Of a stretch of 47,360 nt of DNA, positions 1-8,388 are shown piece after piece. The stretch is from CAZERD01 sp964515405 (lineage in GTDB: Bacteria > Campylobacterota_A > Desulfurellia > Desulfurellales > CAZERD01): the NCBI GenBank assembly GCA_964515405.1, contig CAZERD010000008.1:1-47360 (forward strand), in the 5' to 3' direction. Position 1 is the stretch's first letter. Every line of letters begins with the position of its first letter. The notes under the pieces were generated by a model that was not told the DNA's origin, did not search any database, and worked only from the letters and a program-made list of their open reading frames with translations. A program made the translations under genes and the position numbers.

Positions 1-318
1 AGACGCATAATGCTGTTCTTGGGATTGAGCTATCCATTTGTTGTGATGAATACCCTTTCTGCTCGTTCTTCTATGGCGCTTCATGATACAATGAGGCCCA
101 GCATGGTGAATCTAATTAACCTGTGGTTTTTTCAGGTACCCCTTGCTTATTATTTGTCTTTGAGGGTTGGTCTTACGGGTGTGTGGCTGGCTATAGCAGT
201 GTCAAACGTGACAGGATTTTTAATGAATTTTACTGTCCTCCGCTGGAATTTTCGCAGAATAAAGGAGAAACCTCTGATATTCAATAGAAAACCCGGTGTT
301 CCGCCACCGGGCATGTAG
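1..318 (+). CDS. MATE-family efflux transporter, C-terminal fragment
   Basis: The reading frame is open from base 1, so only the last ~105 residues are present. They include a segment of the type SARSSMALHDTMRPS, which corresponds to the conserved 'RG..qa.Gdt..p' loop of MATE/NorM-type transporters. The hydrophobic helices that follow contain GLTGVWLAIAVSN, a typical late MATE motif, and the protein ends in a short basic cytoplasmic tail. The family exports cationic drugs or metabolites in exchange for Na+ or H+; the substrate cannot be read here. The stop codon lies next to a hairpin shared with the convergent hook operon. A flippase of the wider MOP superfamily (MurJ-like) is less likely. 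Confidence 0.7.
   Translation, partial: RRIMLFLGLSYPFVVMNTLSARSSMALHDTMRPSMVNLINLWFFQVPLAYYLSLRVGLTGVWLAIAVSNVTGFLMNFTVLRWNFRRIKEKPLIFNRKPGVPPPGM
292..311. terminator. Bidirectional hairpin terminator between transporter gene and hook operon
   Basis: A perfect 7-bp GC-rich stem (CCCGGTG, 292-298, with CACCGGG, 305-311) closes a 6-base loop. On the plus strand TTTT follows at 319-322. On the minus strand the hairpin is followed at once by TTTTC. It overlaps the last codons of the transporter gene and lies 10 bases past the hook-gene stop codon, so it could end transcription from both sides. Confidence 0.6.
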
Positions 319-320
319 TT

Positions 321-2474
321 TTATCTCTTGAGAGTTAGCAGTTCCTGTATCATTTGATCTGATGTTGTAATACTCCTTGCGTTTGCCTGGAATGCCCTTT
401 CAAAGAGTATCATATGCGTAAATTCTGTTGCAAGATCAACATTGCTCATTTCAAGGTGGCTTGGAGCTATAGTTCCTCTGCCACCTGTTCCGGGTGTGCC
501 TATGAGGGCTGAACCTGAGTTTGCCGTCTCCGAGAAGAGGGAGTTGCCATCCGCTGCCAAGCCTTCATCGTTTGAGAACTTCGCAAGGGCCACCTGTGCC
601 AGGGGGTAACTCTTTCCGTTTGAAAATATTCCTTCTATTATACCGTCCTGGTTAACTAGCATTCTTTGGAGTGAGCCGCCTGGGTATCCGTCCTGTGTTT
701 CGGCTGTTGTTTGTGATGGTAGAGAGAATTGTGTTAAGCCCGTGAATGTTCCTATCTTTCCGAAGTTAAGATTTATAACTTGGGAGGCTGTTCCGTTGTT
801 CCAGTTTGCAGTTATTGCTAAGGGGCTGGATAGATATACAAGCTTTCCGGTTTCATCGAATTTTACTATGCCCTGGTTATTTGTTATCTCCGCGGGTTGT
901 GGCGCAGAGGCGGTCCATCTCCATGTAGAGTACTTATTGATGGGGTCGTAGGCGCTCTTTCTGAAGGTGAATGTTAGGGTATGTTTGTTGCCCAGAGAAT
1001 CATATACGTCTATTGATGTTGTATGTACTGCTGCCTCGAACGGCTGGGAGGTTACGGAGGATCCAGAGTTCACCAGTCCGGAGAGTGTACCCATCACCGT
1101 GGCGAAAGCTATGTTATCTGAATACACAGCTCCTATGGTCTGCGGATCTGGTGAATTGTTGGTTACCACTATTTCGCCTGTTTTGGGATCCACAGAGACT
1201 GTGGATGAATCTCCCCATGTGTTTTGTACATCTGTTTGCATATCGTCCACGAAGTCTTGAATAGTTCTGAACTCGTGTTCTCCGGTAGGAGAGTACGAGT
1301 ATATGTAGCCATAGTAGTTGGCTCCCCCATCATAACTTAAGGAGATCACCGTTCCGGGATGCTCAAGATATGAGAGAGAGGTCCTTGATTTACCAGGGTC
1401 TATGGTGGCTGTATTACCTTCTCCGCCCTGTAGATTGATGAGTCCGTGTGCGAAATAGCCGTTTAAGTCTCCAGTTGATTGTATGTTTCCTATTGTTACC
1501 GCAGAGGTAAGTCCGTTGTATATACCGACTTCACCCATAGAGTTAACATAGAACGCGAGCGAAAGCAGCCCCGAATTGATTGCCTGCTGGGTCATCTGGG
1601 CTGCAAAGCTCCCCAAAGTTTTGAATCCACCTACCGTTCCGTAACTTACTTCCAGCGTGTGTGTTTTTCCGCTGCTGAACACGTTCATTGATATTATGGC
1701 CCCGCTTGCGAGGTGTATTTCGTCACCGTTTTCGTCGTATATGCCTGAGAAGGATCCACCAGATGTGGCTGTTATCTGGTCTGTGGGTTGTGCAAACTTT
1801 GCCACAGTTTTCCCTATGTTAAGTGAGTCTCCATTTGAGTTGAACAGCACTGCCATGTCGTCTGGGGTGACAGTCTTATTCTCTGCATTCACGTTGCCCT
1901 CGGCGGGTGCCATTTCTTCTATATGGTCACCACCATTGAGGTTAGCTGTTATGGATATATTCTTTGTAATGCCTGCTGGGACGGTCATGTTCGGGGGTAT
2001 AACTATACCCTCAACACTAGCGGCTGAATTTATTTTATGCGTTTCCTGGTCTGCCATCCATCCCTGGACCACAAGTCCCTGAGGGTTAACAAGATTGCCT
2101 TTTCCATCAAATGAAAAGTCGCCGGCTCTTGTATACCTGTATGTTTGCCCACCATCACCGCTTAGTACGAAGAATCCTGCCCCTTGAATTGCCAGGTCTG
2201 TTATCTTGCTTGTTGATTCCAAGCTGCCCTGGGAGAATATTTTGTCCACTGCAGCCACGCTGTCACCCAAGCCTATCTGCAAGGGGTTTCTCCCTCCGAG
2301 ATTATTGACCGGGGATGTTGCACCTGTGAGTGTTTGGCTTAGCACATCAGCGAATATAACTCTGCTTTCCTTGAACCCGACGGTATTAAGGTTGGCTATG
2401 TTGTTTCCAACCACATCCATGGCCTTTTGCTCAGATGTTAACCCTGCTACTCCGCTCCACATTGATCTCATCAT
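321..2474 (-). CDS. flgE: Flagellar hook protein FlgE, long paralogue (717 aa)
   Basis: The N-terminus has the rod/hook signature (NNIANLNTVGFK near residues 28-39) and the conserved AIQGAGFFVL near residue 100. The last ~40 residues form the C-terminal hook/rod helix (NVDLATEFTHMILFERAFQAN). Between these lies a long variable region of about 500 residues, much larger than the ~400-residue total of enterobacterial FlgE. FlgE polymerises into the hook joining rod and filament. The start is supported by a GAGGAGG ribosome site 8 bases upstream. It is the last gene of the fliK-flgD-flgE-flgE operon, 13 bases after its shorter paralogue. Its length is close to that of the true hook protein of Helicobacter, so this copy is the better candidate for the main hook subunit. 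That is an inference. Confidence 0.88.
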   Translation of the reverse strand: MMRSMWSGVAGLTSEQKAMDVVGNNIANLNTVGFKESRVIFADVLSQTLTGATSPVNNLGGRNPLQIGLGDSVAAVDKIFSQGSLESTSKITDLAIQGAGFFVLSGDGGQTYRYTRAGDFSFDGKGNLVNPQGLVVQGWMADQETHKINSAASVEGIVIPPNMTVPAGITKNISITANLNGGDHIEEMAPAEGNVNAENKTVTPDDMAVLFNSNGDSLNIGKTVAKFAQPTDQITATSGGSFSGIYDENGDEIHLASGAIISMNVFSSGKTHTLEVSYGTVGGFKTLGSFAAQMTQQAINSGLLSLAFYVNSMGEVGIYNGLTSAVTIGNIQSTGDLNGYFAHGLINLQGGEGNTATIDPGKSRTSLSYLEHPGTVISLSYDGGANYYGYIYSYSPTGEHEFRTIQDFVDDMQTDVQNTWGDSSTVSVDPKTGEIVVTNNSPDPQTIGAVYSDNIAFATVMGTLSGLVNSGSSVTSQPFEAAVHTTSIDVYDSLGNKHTLTFTFRKSAYDPINKYSTWRWTASAPQPAEITNNQGIVKFDETGKLVYLSSPLAITANWNNGTASQVINLNFGKIGTFTGLTQFSLPSQTTAETQDGYPGGSLQRMLVNQDGIIEGIFSNGKSYPLAQVALAKFSNDEGLAADGNSLFSETANSGSALIGTPGTGGRGTIAPSHLEMSNVDLATEFTHMILFERAFQANARSITTSDQMIQELLTLKR

Positions 2475-2487
2475 TGTTTATGCCTCC

Positions 2488-4251
2488 TCATCTATTTAGT
2501 TGTATAGCAGTTTGTATTATTTGATTGGCAGTACGAAATCCCTCTGAGTTTGCCGAAAAGCTCTCTTGATACATGATCATGTTGGTTAAAGCTTCTGCTA
2601 GGTCAACGTTACTCGCTTCAAGTCCTGATGGTACTATGGTTCCCCTCCCTTCGCAGTTTGCTACGCCTATGTAGCCGAGCGAATTTATTACTGACTGTTT
2701 GTCCACATTCTGTGTTATTGAAAACATAGTATCACCATCCCTCTTGAGGCCTCCTGGGTTTGTGAACCTGGCTATGGCAAGTTTGGCTATAGTATATGTT
2801 TTGCCGTTGGAGTAAGAGGCGTTTACGTTGCCGAGGTAGTCTATGTCTACTTTTTTTAGGATGCCTGATGGTGATCCATCGGCTGTTTCGTATGTTGTTT
2901 CAGAAGGCATGGAGAATTGTGTTAAGCCGGTGAATTGGTTCCCGTCGTATTTTCCGTCGTCTGTGTTCCAGAAGTTTATAAGCAGGGAAACGGGAGAAGC
3001 CCCATTGGTTAGTGATACAGTAACACTCGGGGACGAGACACTGGGATCCAGACCTCCGTTGTCGTCAAATATTACCTGTCCTGTTCCTCCGGATACGGTG
3101 CCATCCTTGTCTGGTAGGGTGACGGTGTAGTCCCATATGTTTTGCTCTTTTTTTGTGAATGTTACATCTAGTTTGTGTTTTTCGCCGGTTGAATCGTAAA
3201 ATGTTGCCCTTACAATATGTGTTGGTACCTCCAGTGGCTCTGACGTTGCGTTTTTCCCCGGAGAGACGTTCTGGTTCAAGGCGCTCATCACTGTAGTTAG
3301 CTTTGGGTTGTCCTGCGCTATGGAGGAGAACAGTGGGTCTTGGTCGGTGGATCTCACAAGGATGTTCAGTGTATTGGTTGCAGATGTATTGTTTATTTGA
3401 ATAAGCCCATGGTTGAAGGTTGCATTAGCATCTATGCCTTCGCTCGCTATGACTGAGTTCATGTCTCCTATGAGGGAACTGACAGTGGTGAACGGCATTA
3501 CGCCGGGTGGTAGGACACCGCTTGTGTGGTACTGGAATACTGTCCATGTACTTCCGCCGTTGAAGCTTATCTCAAAATTATCTCCATTTTTAACATTGAG
3601 GGATTCACCGTTTGAGTCGAGTAGCGCCTTGAAATCCCTATCTGATGTGGCTAATGTGTATTCTTCAACCGTGCTTCCTGAGTTCAGATTTGCTTTGAAT
3701 CTTATATATGTAGAAGCGACGGCTGGAACGTTTCCGTAGTTGGATATGTTTATGGGTGTTAGATCTCCTGTTGGGAGTCCTGTAGTGGGATCGGTTGGTA
3801 TGTAGTAACCGTTCCCGTTTTGATTTAACTTACCGAGCCATCCTACTACCTTGTAGCCGTTCGGCGATACGAGGTTGAGGTCCCCATCAAATGAGAAGTC
3901 TCCAGCCCTTGTGAATTCTAAGGTTTGGGAGTTGAGATCTGAGCCTCTACCGTTGTACAGCACGAAGAAACCGTCCCCTTCTATCGCCACGTCTGTGGGC
4001 TTGTTGGTGTGTTGTATTGCACCTTGATTGAAGAGTGTGTCTATAGAGGATAATCTGTTTCCACTCCCCACTTGCTCTGGATCTTGAGACGGTTGAGCGT
4101 TTCTTATTGTGTTGTAGAGCAGGTCCGAGAATTCCAGTCTCTGTTTTTTATACCCGACGGTGTTGAGGTTGGCTATGTTGTTTGAGACTATATCTATTGC
4201 ATTTATACCGTTTATCAGTGAGTTTGCTGAGGTGTAAAGGGCTTTTAACAT
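2488..4251 (-). CDS. Flagellar hook-family protein, short paralogue (587 aa)
   Basis: The protein has the same architecture as its downstream neighbour: an N-terminal rod/hook helix (NNIANLNTVGYKK), a FlaE-type core beginning with AIEGDGFFVL, and a C-terminal helix (NVDLAEALTNMIMYQESFSAN). The middle region is shorter and clearly diverged, so this is an old paralogue and not a recent duplication. The GGAGG ribosome site is formed by the last two glycine codons of flgD, which suggests translational coupling. Its position directly after flgD matches the second hook-like gene of Campylobacterota. It could be a minor hook or hook-rod junction component, or a stage-specific hook subunit. Confidence 0.85.
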   Translation of the reverse strand: MLKALYTSANSLINGINAIDIVSNNIANLNTVGYKKQRLEFSDLLYNTIRNAQPSQDPEQVGSGNRLSSIDTLFNQGAIQHTNKPTDVAIEGDGFFVLYNGRGSDLNSQTLEFTRAGDFSFDGDLNLVSPNGYKVVGWLGKLNQNGNGYYIPTDPTTGLPTGDLTPINISNYGNVPAVASTYIRFKANLNSGSTVEEYTLATSDRDFKALLDSNGESLNVKNGDNFEISFNGGSTWTVFQYHTSGVLPPGVMPFTTVSSLIGDMNSVIASEGIDANATFNHGLIQINNTSATNTLNILVRSTDQDPLFSSIAQDNPKLTTVMSALNQNVSPGKNATSEPLEVPTHIVRATFYDSTGEKHKLDVTFTKKEQNIWDYTVTLPDKDGTVSGGTGQVIFDDNGGLDPSVSSPSVTVSLTNGASPVSLLINFWNTDDGKYDGNQFTGLTQFSMPSETTYETADGSPSGILKKVDIDYLGNVNASYSNGKTYTIAKLAIARFTNPGGLKRDGDTMFSITQNVDKQSVINSLGYIGVANCEGRGTIVPSGLEASNVDLAEALTNMIMYQESFSANSEGFRTANQIIQTAIQLNR

Positions 4252-4253
4252 AC

Positions 4254-4925
4254 CTAACCTCCGGATACGCTTTCAACGTTGTTTATGTTTATTTTTTTTC
4301 CTGTGTCAGTTTCCAGGAAAACGTTGTTTCCTGAGAAGATAACAGAGACTACCTTACCTGAGTATCCCTCAACGGGCACAAAGGTCCCAGATTCGCTTTT
4401 GGCTACGAAATTTACCGTGTATATACCGTCTGAGACTTGGTTACCTTTGTTATCTTTTCCGTTCCATTTGAACGTATGGATTCCTGATGATAGTGTTCCT
4501 AAGTCCACCATTGCTACGTTATCTCCTTTGGCGTTGGAGATGGACGCTATGACGTCAGCTTTTTCTGGGATACTGAATGATAGAGAGTTGATATGACTTC
4601 CAGAGACGGTGATCTTTTCTGTTCCGGTTGATATATATTTTCCTATGTAGCTTGCAGCGGCTATTCTGTTGTTGTTTGTGATATTGTTCATTAAGGTTTT
4701 GACGGAGTCGTTGAGGTTGGTGAGCTGTTCCAATTGTGAGAACATGGTGTTTTCTTCTATAAACTGATTATTGGTAAGCGGATTTAATGGATCTTGGTAC
4801 TTCAACTGAGCCACAAGGAGTTTCAAAAACGCCTCCTTATCTATGTTAGATTTTGGATTGAACACCTTTGTTTTGTTTAGCTGGTTGCTAATGTTTTCCT
4901 GAGTTATGGAGGATATCGTGTCCAT
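4254..4925 (-). CDS. flgD: Flagellar hook assembly scaffolding protein FlgD
   Basis: The N-terminal ~75 residues carry the FlgD signature FLKLLVAQLKYQDPLNP followed by the helix FIEENTMFSQLEQL. The remainder forms the FlgD Ig-like/Tudor-like domain, with an IYTVNF strand near the end. FlgD caps the growing hook and guides FlgE polymerisation, and is lost on hook completion. The length of 223 aa is normal. The AGGAGGT ribosome site overlaps the fliK stop codon, and the gene ends two bases before the next ATG, so this is a tight operon with fliK and two hook genes. Confidence 0.92.
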   Translation of the reverse strand: MDTISSITQENISNQLNKTKVFNPKSNIDKEAFLKLLVAQLKYQDPLNPLTNNQFIEENTMFSQLEQLTNLNDSVKTLMNNITNNNRIAAASYIGKYISTGTEKITVSGSHINSLSFSIPEKADVIASISNAKGDNVAMVDLGTLSSGIHTFKWNGKDNKGNQVSDGIYTVNFVAKSESGTFVPVEGYSGKVVSVIFSGNNVFLETDTGKKININNVESVSGG

Positions 4926-4934
4926 CGTTACCTC

Positions 4935-6782
4935 CTATGCTATTATGTTTAATCTACCGTTTGGATTGCGCCCTGTTGGTTCATCTTGTTCGTTTTCTCC
5001 CTCCCTGTGCTCATAGTGGGTGCCTCCTGGATCTGTATGTGTGTAACCTGGGTGGTGATTATGGAACGAGCCGTTTGATGTACTGCTGGACATAGGGTTG
5101 TGAGAAAATTGGGATAACATGGAAGCACTTTGTTGTTGGTTTTCTCTGCCTGATAGTACAACGCTGATGTTGTTTAGATTTACCCCTTGATTTGATAAAT
5201 ATTCTTTTATCCCATCTATGTGGTGGTTTAATATCTCAGCTACCTTTACATTGTCTGCCTTTATAAGAATATTTATATTATGGTTTACATCCATTGTAAA
5301 TTTAGCGTGTAATGATCCGAGAGAGGGTGGTTCTATGCGGATGGTTAACGATTTATTAATAGGTGGTTTTGTGATGTTGATCCTGTTTATTTCTTCTATT
5401 ATTTTGTCTAAGTGAGTGGGGAGTTGCATGGTTATGTGATGTTCCAGGGTTGTAAAGTGTGGTGGTGTTCTGGGTGCAACTGTAATCTCGCTGTGCGATA
5501 GTTGTTTTGTTTGAGGTTTTTCGGGTTGTGTCAAGTGTTCTATGAGATGTGCTTCTTTTGTGGGTGTGTTTGTGTGGTTGCGTGCATCCGTGATGATCTC
5601 TTTTATGTTTATGGGGATTGTCTTTATCGGTTTCGTAATCTCAGGGTTGGTTTTTTCCTCCGTGTTGATTATTCTCATATCGAATTTGCTTATGTTTCCT
5701 CTTGCTGTTTTAGCCGGTGAATGTTCTTTTGACACTATTGTTTTTTCCTCATTTGGTATTGCTTGTGGCTTCTGAGCGATGTCATGTGTGTTTTCGGGTG
5801 ATTCTTGTAGGTGTTGGATGGTTGTACGTTTTGTATTTACTACCCTTCTGTTGCCTTTGGATTTGGGCTCTTCTTTTCTGACTGTTTCGGCTGCCCAGGG
5901 TGCGCCAATATTGATATGTTTGTTATGGTGTGAGTCGGAGTATCTTGCTGTTTGTGTAGTATTTCTGCGTTTATGTGTCGTGTGGGTTGTTTTTTCCTGG
6001 GTTTGATGTATTGCTGGGGATGGCGTATTGATTGATGGTGTCTCCTTATGGTCGTGGTGGTCCTGTGGTACTTGATGGTTGGGTGTTGGGTGTGTTGTGT
6101 TCTTTAGAGGTTTATGTGGGTTGACTGTGCGTTTTGCATGTTTTGTATTGGTTATGGTTATTTCAAGATTCTTTGGTATCTTTGTTTCGGCTAAGGTTTG
6201 TGTATACTCTATAATCCCTTTGCTGTTTGTTTTTCTGGTGGGTTTATGTTGTGTTTCTATGGATTTTGCGTGGTGAGGTTTTATTTTTTTAGGTTTTGTT
6301 AGCGCCTTTGTTGGTGTTTTTTTATTTATTATTTCTCCCTTTAGTTTGATGTATAGTACAGCCTCTTTGAATTTCTCGATCTTTGTTTTTATCTCCCGCT
6401 TGGCATTGGTACCTTGTTTTTCGGGCTTGGTATGGATGGTGGTTTTGGTTTGAGTTTGCTGATTTTTCTTCTGCGGTTGAGGTTCGATCTTTAGAGCTGC
6501 CTCTAGCATATCAATTGCGTTTGATATATTTGCATTTCCTGATTCATGGAGTGTTGTTCGGGGCGGTGTATTGGTCTCTTGTGGGTTTTTTGGGAGCATT
6601 TCCTTCAGGAGGGCCATTAGTTTTTTGTTGTCTTTTAGCCCTGGATTGTTTTTTAGAAGCTCATTTATGAGTTCATGCAAAAGGGTGGTGAATTTCCCGT
6701 TTCTCTGTGTATTACTTACGAGCTTGAGTATTGATTCCAAATCTTTTGGTGATATACTTTTTACATTAAAGGTTACTTTCAT
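4935..6782 (-). CDS. fliK: Flagellar hook-length control protein FliK
   Basis: Only the C-terminal ~100 residues (about 460-560) are recognisable: the Flg_hook domain with LTIRIEPPSLGSLHAKF and a following helix and strand ending in ISVVLSG. This domain talks to FlhB to switch export from hook to filament substrates. The central ~350 residues are of low complexity and rich in Lys, Thr, His, Asn and Pro, as expected for the secreted molecular ruler. The tail (560-615) is rich in Ser, His and Gly. No disruption of the frame was seen over 615 codons. The start at 6782 has a GTGGAGCGG site six bases upstream. It heads the hook operon, behind a sigma-54-like promoter. Confidence 0.85.
   Translation of the reverse strand: MKVTFNVKSISPKDLESILKLVSNTQRNGKFTTLLHELINELLKNNPGLKDNKKLMALLKEMLPKNPQETNTPPRTTLHESGNANISNAIDMLEAALKIEPQPQKKNQQTQTKTTIHTKPEKQGTNAKREIKTKIEKFKEAVLYIKLKGEIINKKTPTKALTKPKKIKPHHAKSIETQHKPTRKTNSKGIIEYTQTLAETKIPKNLEITITNTKHAKRTVNPHKPLKNTTHPTPNHQVPQDHHDHKETPSINTPSPAIHQTQEKTTHTTHKRRNTTQTARYSDSHHNKHINIGAPWAAETVRKEEPKSKGNRRVVNTKRTTIQHLQESPENTHDIAQKPQAIPNEEKTIVSKEHSPAKTARGNISKFDMRIINTEEKTNPEITKPIKTIPINIKEIITDARNHTNTPTKEAHLIEHLTQPEKPQTKQLSHSEITVAPRTPPHFTTLEHHITMQLPTHLDKIIEEINRINITKPPINKSLTIRIEPPSLGSLHAKFTMDVNHNINILIKADNVKVAEILNHHIDGIKEYLSNQGVNLNNISVVLSGRENQQQSASMLSQFSHNPMSSSTSNGSFHNHHPGYTHTDPGGTHYEHREGENEQDEPTGRNPNGRLNIIA
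6731..6758 (+). promoter_or_regulatory. Candidate sigma-70 promoter for nnr
   Basis: TTGATT (6731-6736) and TATACT (6753-6758) are separated by 16 bp, leaving a leader of about 80 bases before nnr. The element lies within the 5' end of fliK on the opposite strand, so the divergent transcripts would overlap at their 5' ends. Confidence 0.4.
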
Positions 6783-6816
6783 TGGTTACCGCTCCACTTA
6801 TGTCTCTGTGAATTTT

Positions 6817-6832
6817 AGCAAAGACTGTTCCT
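6817..6832 (-). promoter_or_regulatory. Sigma-54 type -24/-12 promoter of the hook operon
   Basis: Read on the minus strand the element is AGGAACAGTCTTTGCT. Compared with the consensus TGGCACG-N4-TTGCT it matches 9 of 12 fixed positions, including the essential GG and GC dinucleotides at the required 10-base spacing. The predicted start is near 6806, giving a leader of about 25 bases that includes the fliK ribosome site. RpoN control of hook genes is established in Campylobacterota and many other groups. The enhancer site for an FlgR/FlrC-type activator was not identified. Confidence 0.55.
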
Positions 6833-6846
6833 TGTAGGAGGTGATC

Positions 6847-8388
6847 ATGAAGCTCTCAACAGCTGAACAGATGAGAAAAATGGATAGCATGGCTGTAGAG
6901 AAAGGTATACAGGATATAGTGTTAATGGAGAATGCGGCCCTTAAGTCTTTTAATGAGGTAGCCAAGAGGATGGATGTGAGAGGAAAAAGGGTGGTGGTTT
7001 TTTGTGGAGCTGGAAATAATGGTGGTGATGGTCTTGCTATAGCGAGACATCTCCACAATGCCCATGCTAATGTCCATGTGTATTTGTTGGTGGATCCAAT
7101 TAAACTTAAGGGGAGCCCTAAGGCAAATTACGAGATACTCCAAAACATGGGGGTCCCTGTAGGGGTTGTGCGTGTTAGGGATGATTTTAATACCGTTATT
7201 GTAGATCATGCAGATATAATAGTGGACGCGGTATTCGGCACTGGGTTAACCAGAGAGGTGTCCGGGCTGTTTAGGTATGCTATAGAATTGATAAACAGTG
7301 CTCCGCGGGCTTTTAGGGTTAGTGTGGATATACCGTCTGGTGTTGTTGCGGATACGGGGAAGGTAATGGGTGTGGCTGTTAGAGCTGACCTTACCCCTAC
7401 GTTTGCCTTTGCGAAGCCAGGGCATATATTCTATCCGGGTAGAGAATACGCGGGTGAAGTTGTGGTTGTGGATATAAGTACGCCCAGGGATATAATAGAC
7501 AACTTCGAACCAGACTTTGTGGCAGTAACGCCAGAGGATGTCAGGTTGAAGGGGAGGTCCAGAACTTCACACAAGGGTACTTATGGTCATCTTGTTGTTG
7601 TTGGTGGTTCCTTGGGTAAATCGGGTGCTGTTATCATGGCTACCGTTTCAGCTTTGAGGTGTGGGGTTGGGCTTGTGAGTGCTTGTGTGCCTGTGAGTAT
7701 AAATACGGCCTTTGAGTCGTATGTGCTTGAGGGTATGAGTTTTCCTGTGAAGGATAGGGATGGCTTTATTTCTTCTGATTCTATCCCTTCAATAAGGGAA
7801 TTTGTTTCTGATAAAACTGCGATTGTTGTTGGCATGGGTATGGGTATAACGGACGATACAAAGGATGTTGTCAAGTCGTTGTTGGAAACGGATAAACCAA
7901 TGGTGGTAGATGCCGATGGTATAAATGTTCTTGCGGGTATGGTGAATTGTATTACAGGGAGGAAATATCCGACGATACTCACACCACACCCTAAGGAGTT
8001 TGCCAGATTGACTGGTTTGACCACGACGGAGGTTATAAAGAATAGGATAGAGCTTATTAGGGGGTTTTCAGCTAAAACTGGCGCCATAGTGGTGTTGAAG
8101 ATGGCTGATACTATGATAGGTACCCCGGATGGCAAAATATATATAAACACCAGTGGTAACCCAGGACTTGCTACAGGTGGATCTGGAGATGTATTAAGTG
8201 GTATTATAGGCGGGTTCTTAGCACAGGGTTATTCACCTATTGAGGCGAGCGTGTTTGGTGTGTTTGTCCACGGGTACGCGGCGGATTTGGCCCTTGATGA
8301 AGTAGGTGTAACGAGCATGATTCCTTCAGATGTTATTAAATATATAGGAGAGGCTATTGAGGAACTTAGTGGTCAAAGGGCTCTATAA
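6847..8388 (+). CDS. nnr: Bifunctional NAD(P)H-hydrate epimerase / ADP-dependent NAD(P)H-hydrate dehydratase
   Basis: This is a fused repair enzyme. The YjeF_N epimerase domain (about 1-210) has the Rossmann loop GAGNNGGDGLAIARHL near residues 54-69. The carbohydrate-kinase-like dehydratase domain (about 225-510) carries HKGTYGHLVVVGGS, TPHPKEFARL and the nucleotide-binding GNPGLATGGSGDVLSG. Together they re-form NAD(P)H from the damaged R and S hydrates. The length (513 aa) is typical of bacterial fusions. An in-frame GTG lies at 6841, but the ATG at 6847 is preceded by a full GGAGGTGAT site with correct spacing, so I chose it. The gene converges on fapA, and the last 23 bases are shared by the two coding regions. 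Confidence 0.93.
   Translation: MKLSTAEQMRKMDSMAVEKGIQDIVLMENAALKSFNEVAKRMDVRGKRVVVFCGAGNNGGDGLAIARHLHNAHANVHVYLLVDPIKLKGSPKANYEILQNMGVPVGVVRVRDDFNTVIVDHADIIVDAVFGTGLTREVSGLFRYAIELINSAPRAFRVSVDIPSGVVADTGKVMGVAVRADLTPTFAFAKPGHIFYPGREYAGEVVVVDISTPRDIIDNFEPDFVAVTPEDVRLKGRSRTSHKGTYGHLVVVGGSLGKSGAVIMATVSALRCGVGLVSACVPVSINTAFESYVLEGMSFPVKDRDGFISSDSIPSIREFVSDKTAIVVGMGMGITDDTKDVVKSLLETDKPMVVDADGINVLAGMVNCITGRKYPTILTPHPKEFARLTGLTTTEVIKNRIELIRGFSAKTGAIVVLKMADTMIGTPDGKIYINTSGNPGLATGGSGDVLSGIIGGFLAQGYSPIEASVFGVFVHGYAADLALDEVGVTSMIPSDVIKYIGEAIEELSGQRAL

Noticed and set aside
321..4251. One hook gene split in two, or a decayed duplicate
   Set aside because: Both genes have complete N- and C-terminal hook signatures and separate ribosome sites.
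4949..5720. Short open frames inside fliK on both strands
   Set aside because: They arise from the low-complexity Lys/Thr/His-rich coding of fliK, lack ribosome sites, and show no recognisable protein features.
4935..6782. Possible frameshift or pseudogene in fliK, suggested by the odd composition
   Set aside because: The 615-codon frame is unbroken, has a good ribosome site and ends in an intact Flg_hook domain. Biased rulers are normal in this family.
6798..7209. Minus-strand frames opposite the start of nnr
   Set aside because: They are antisense to well-supported nnr codons and contain no recognisable domain.
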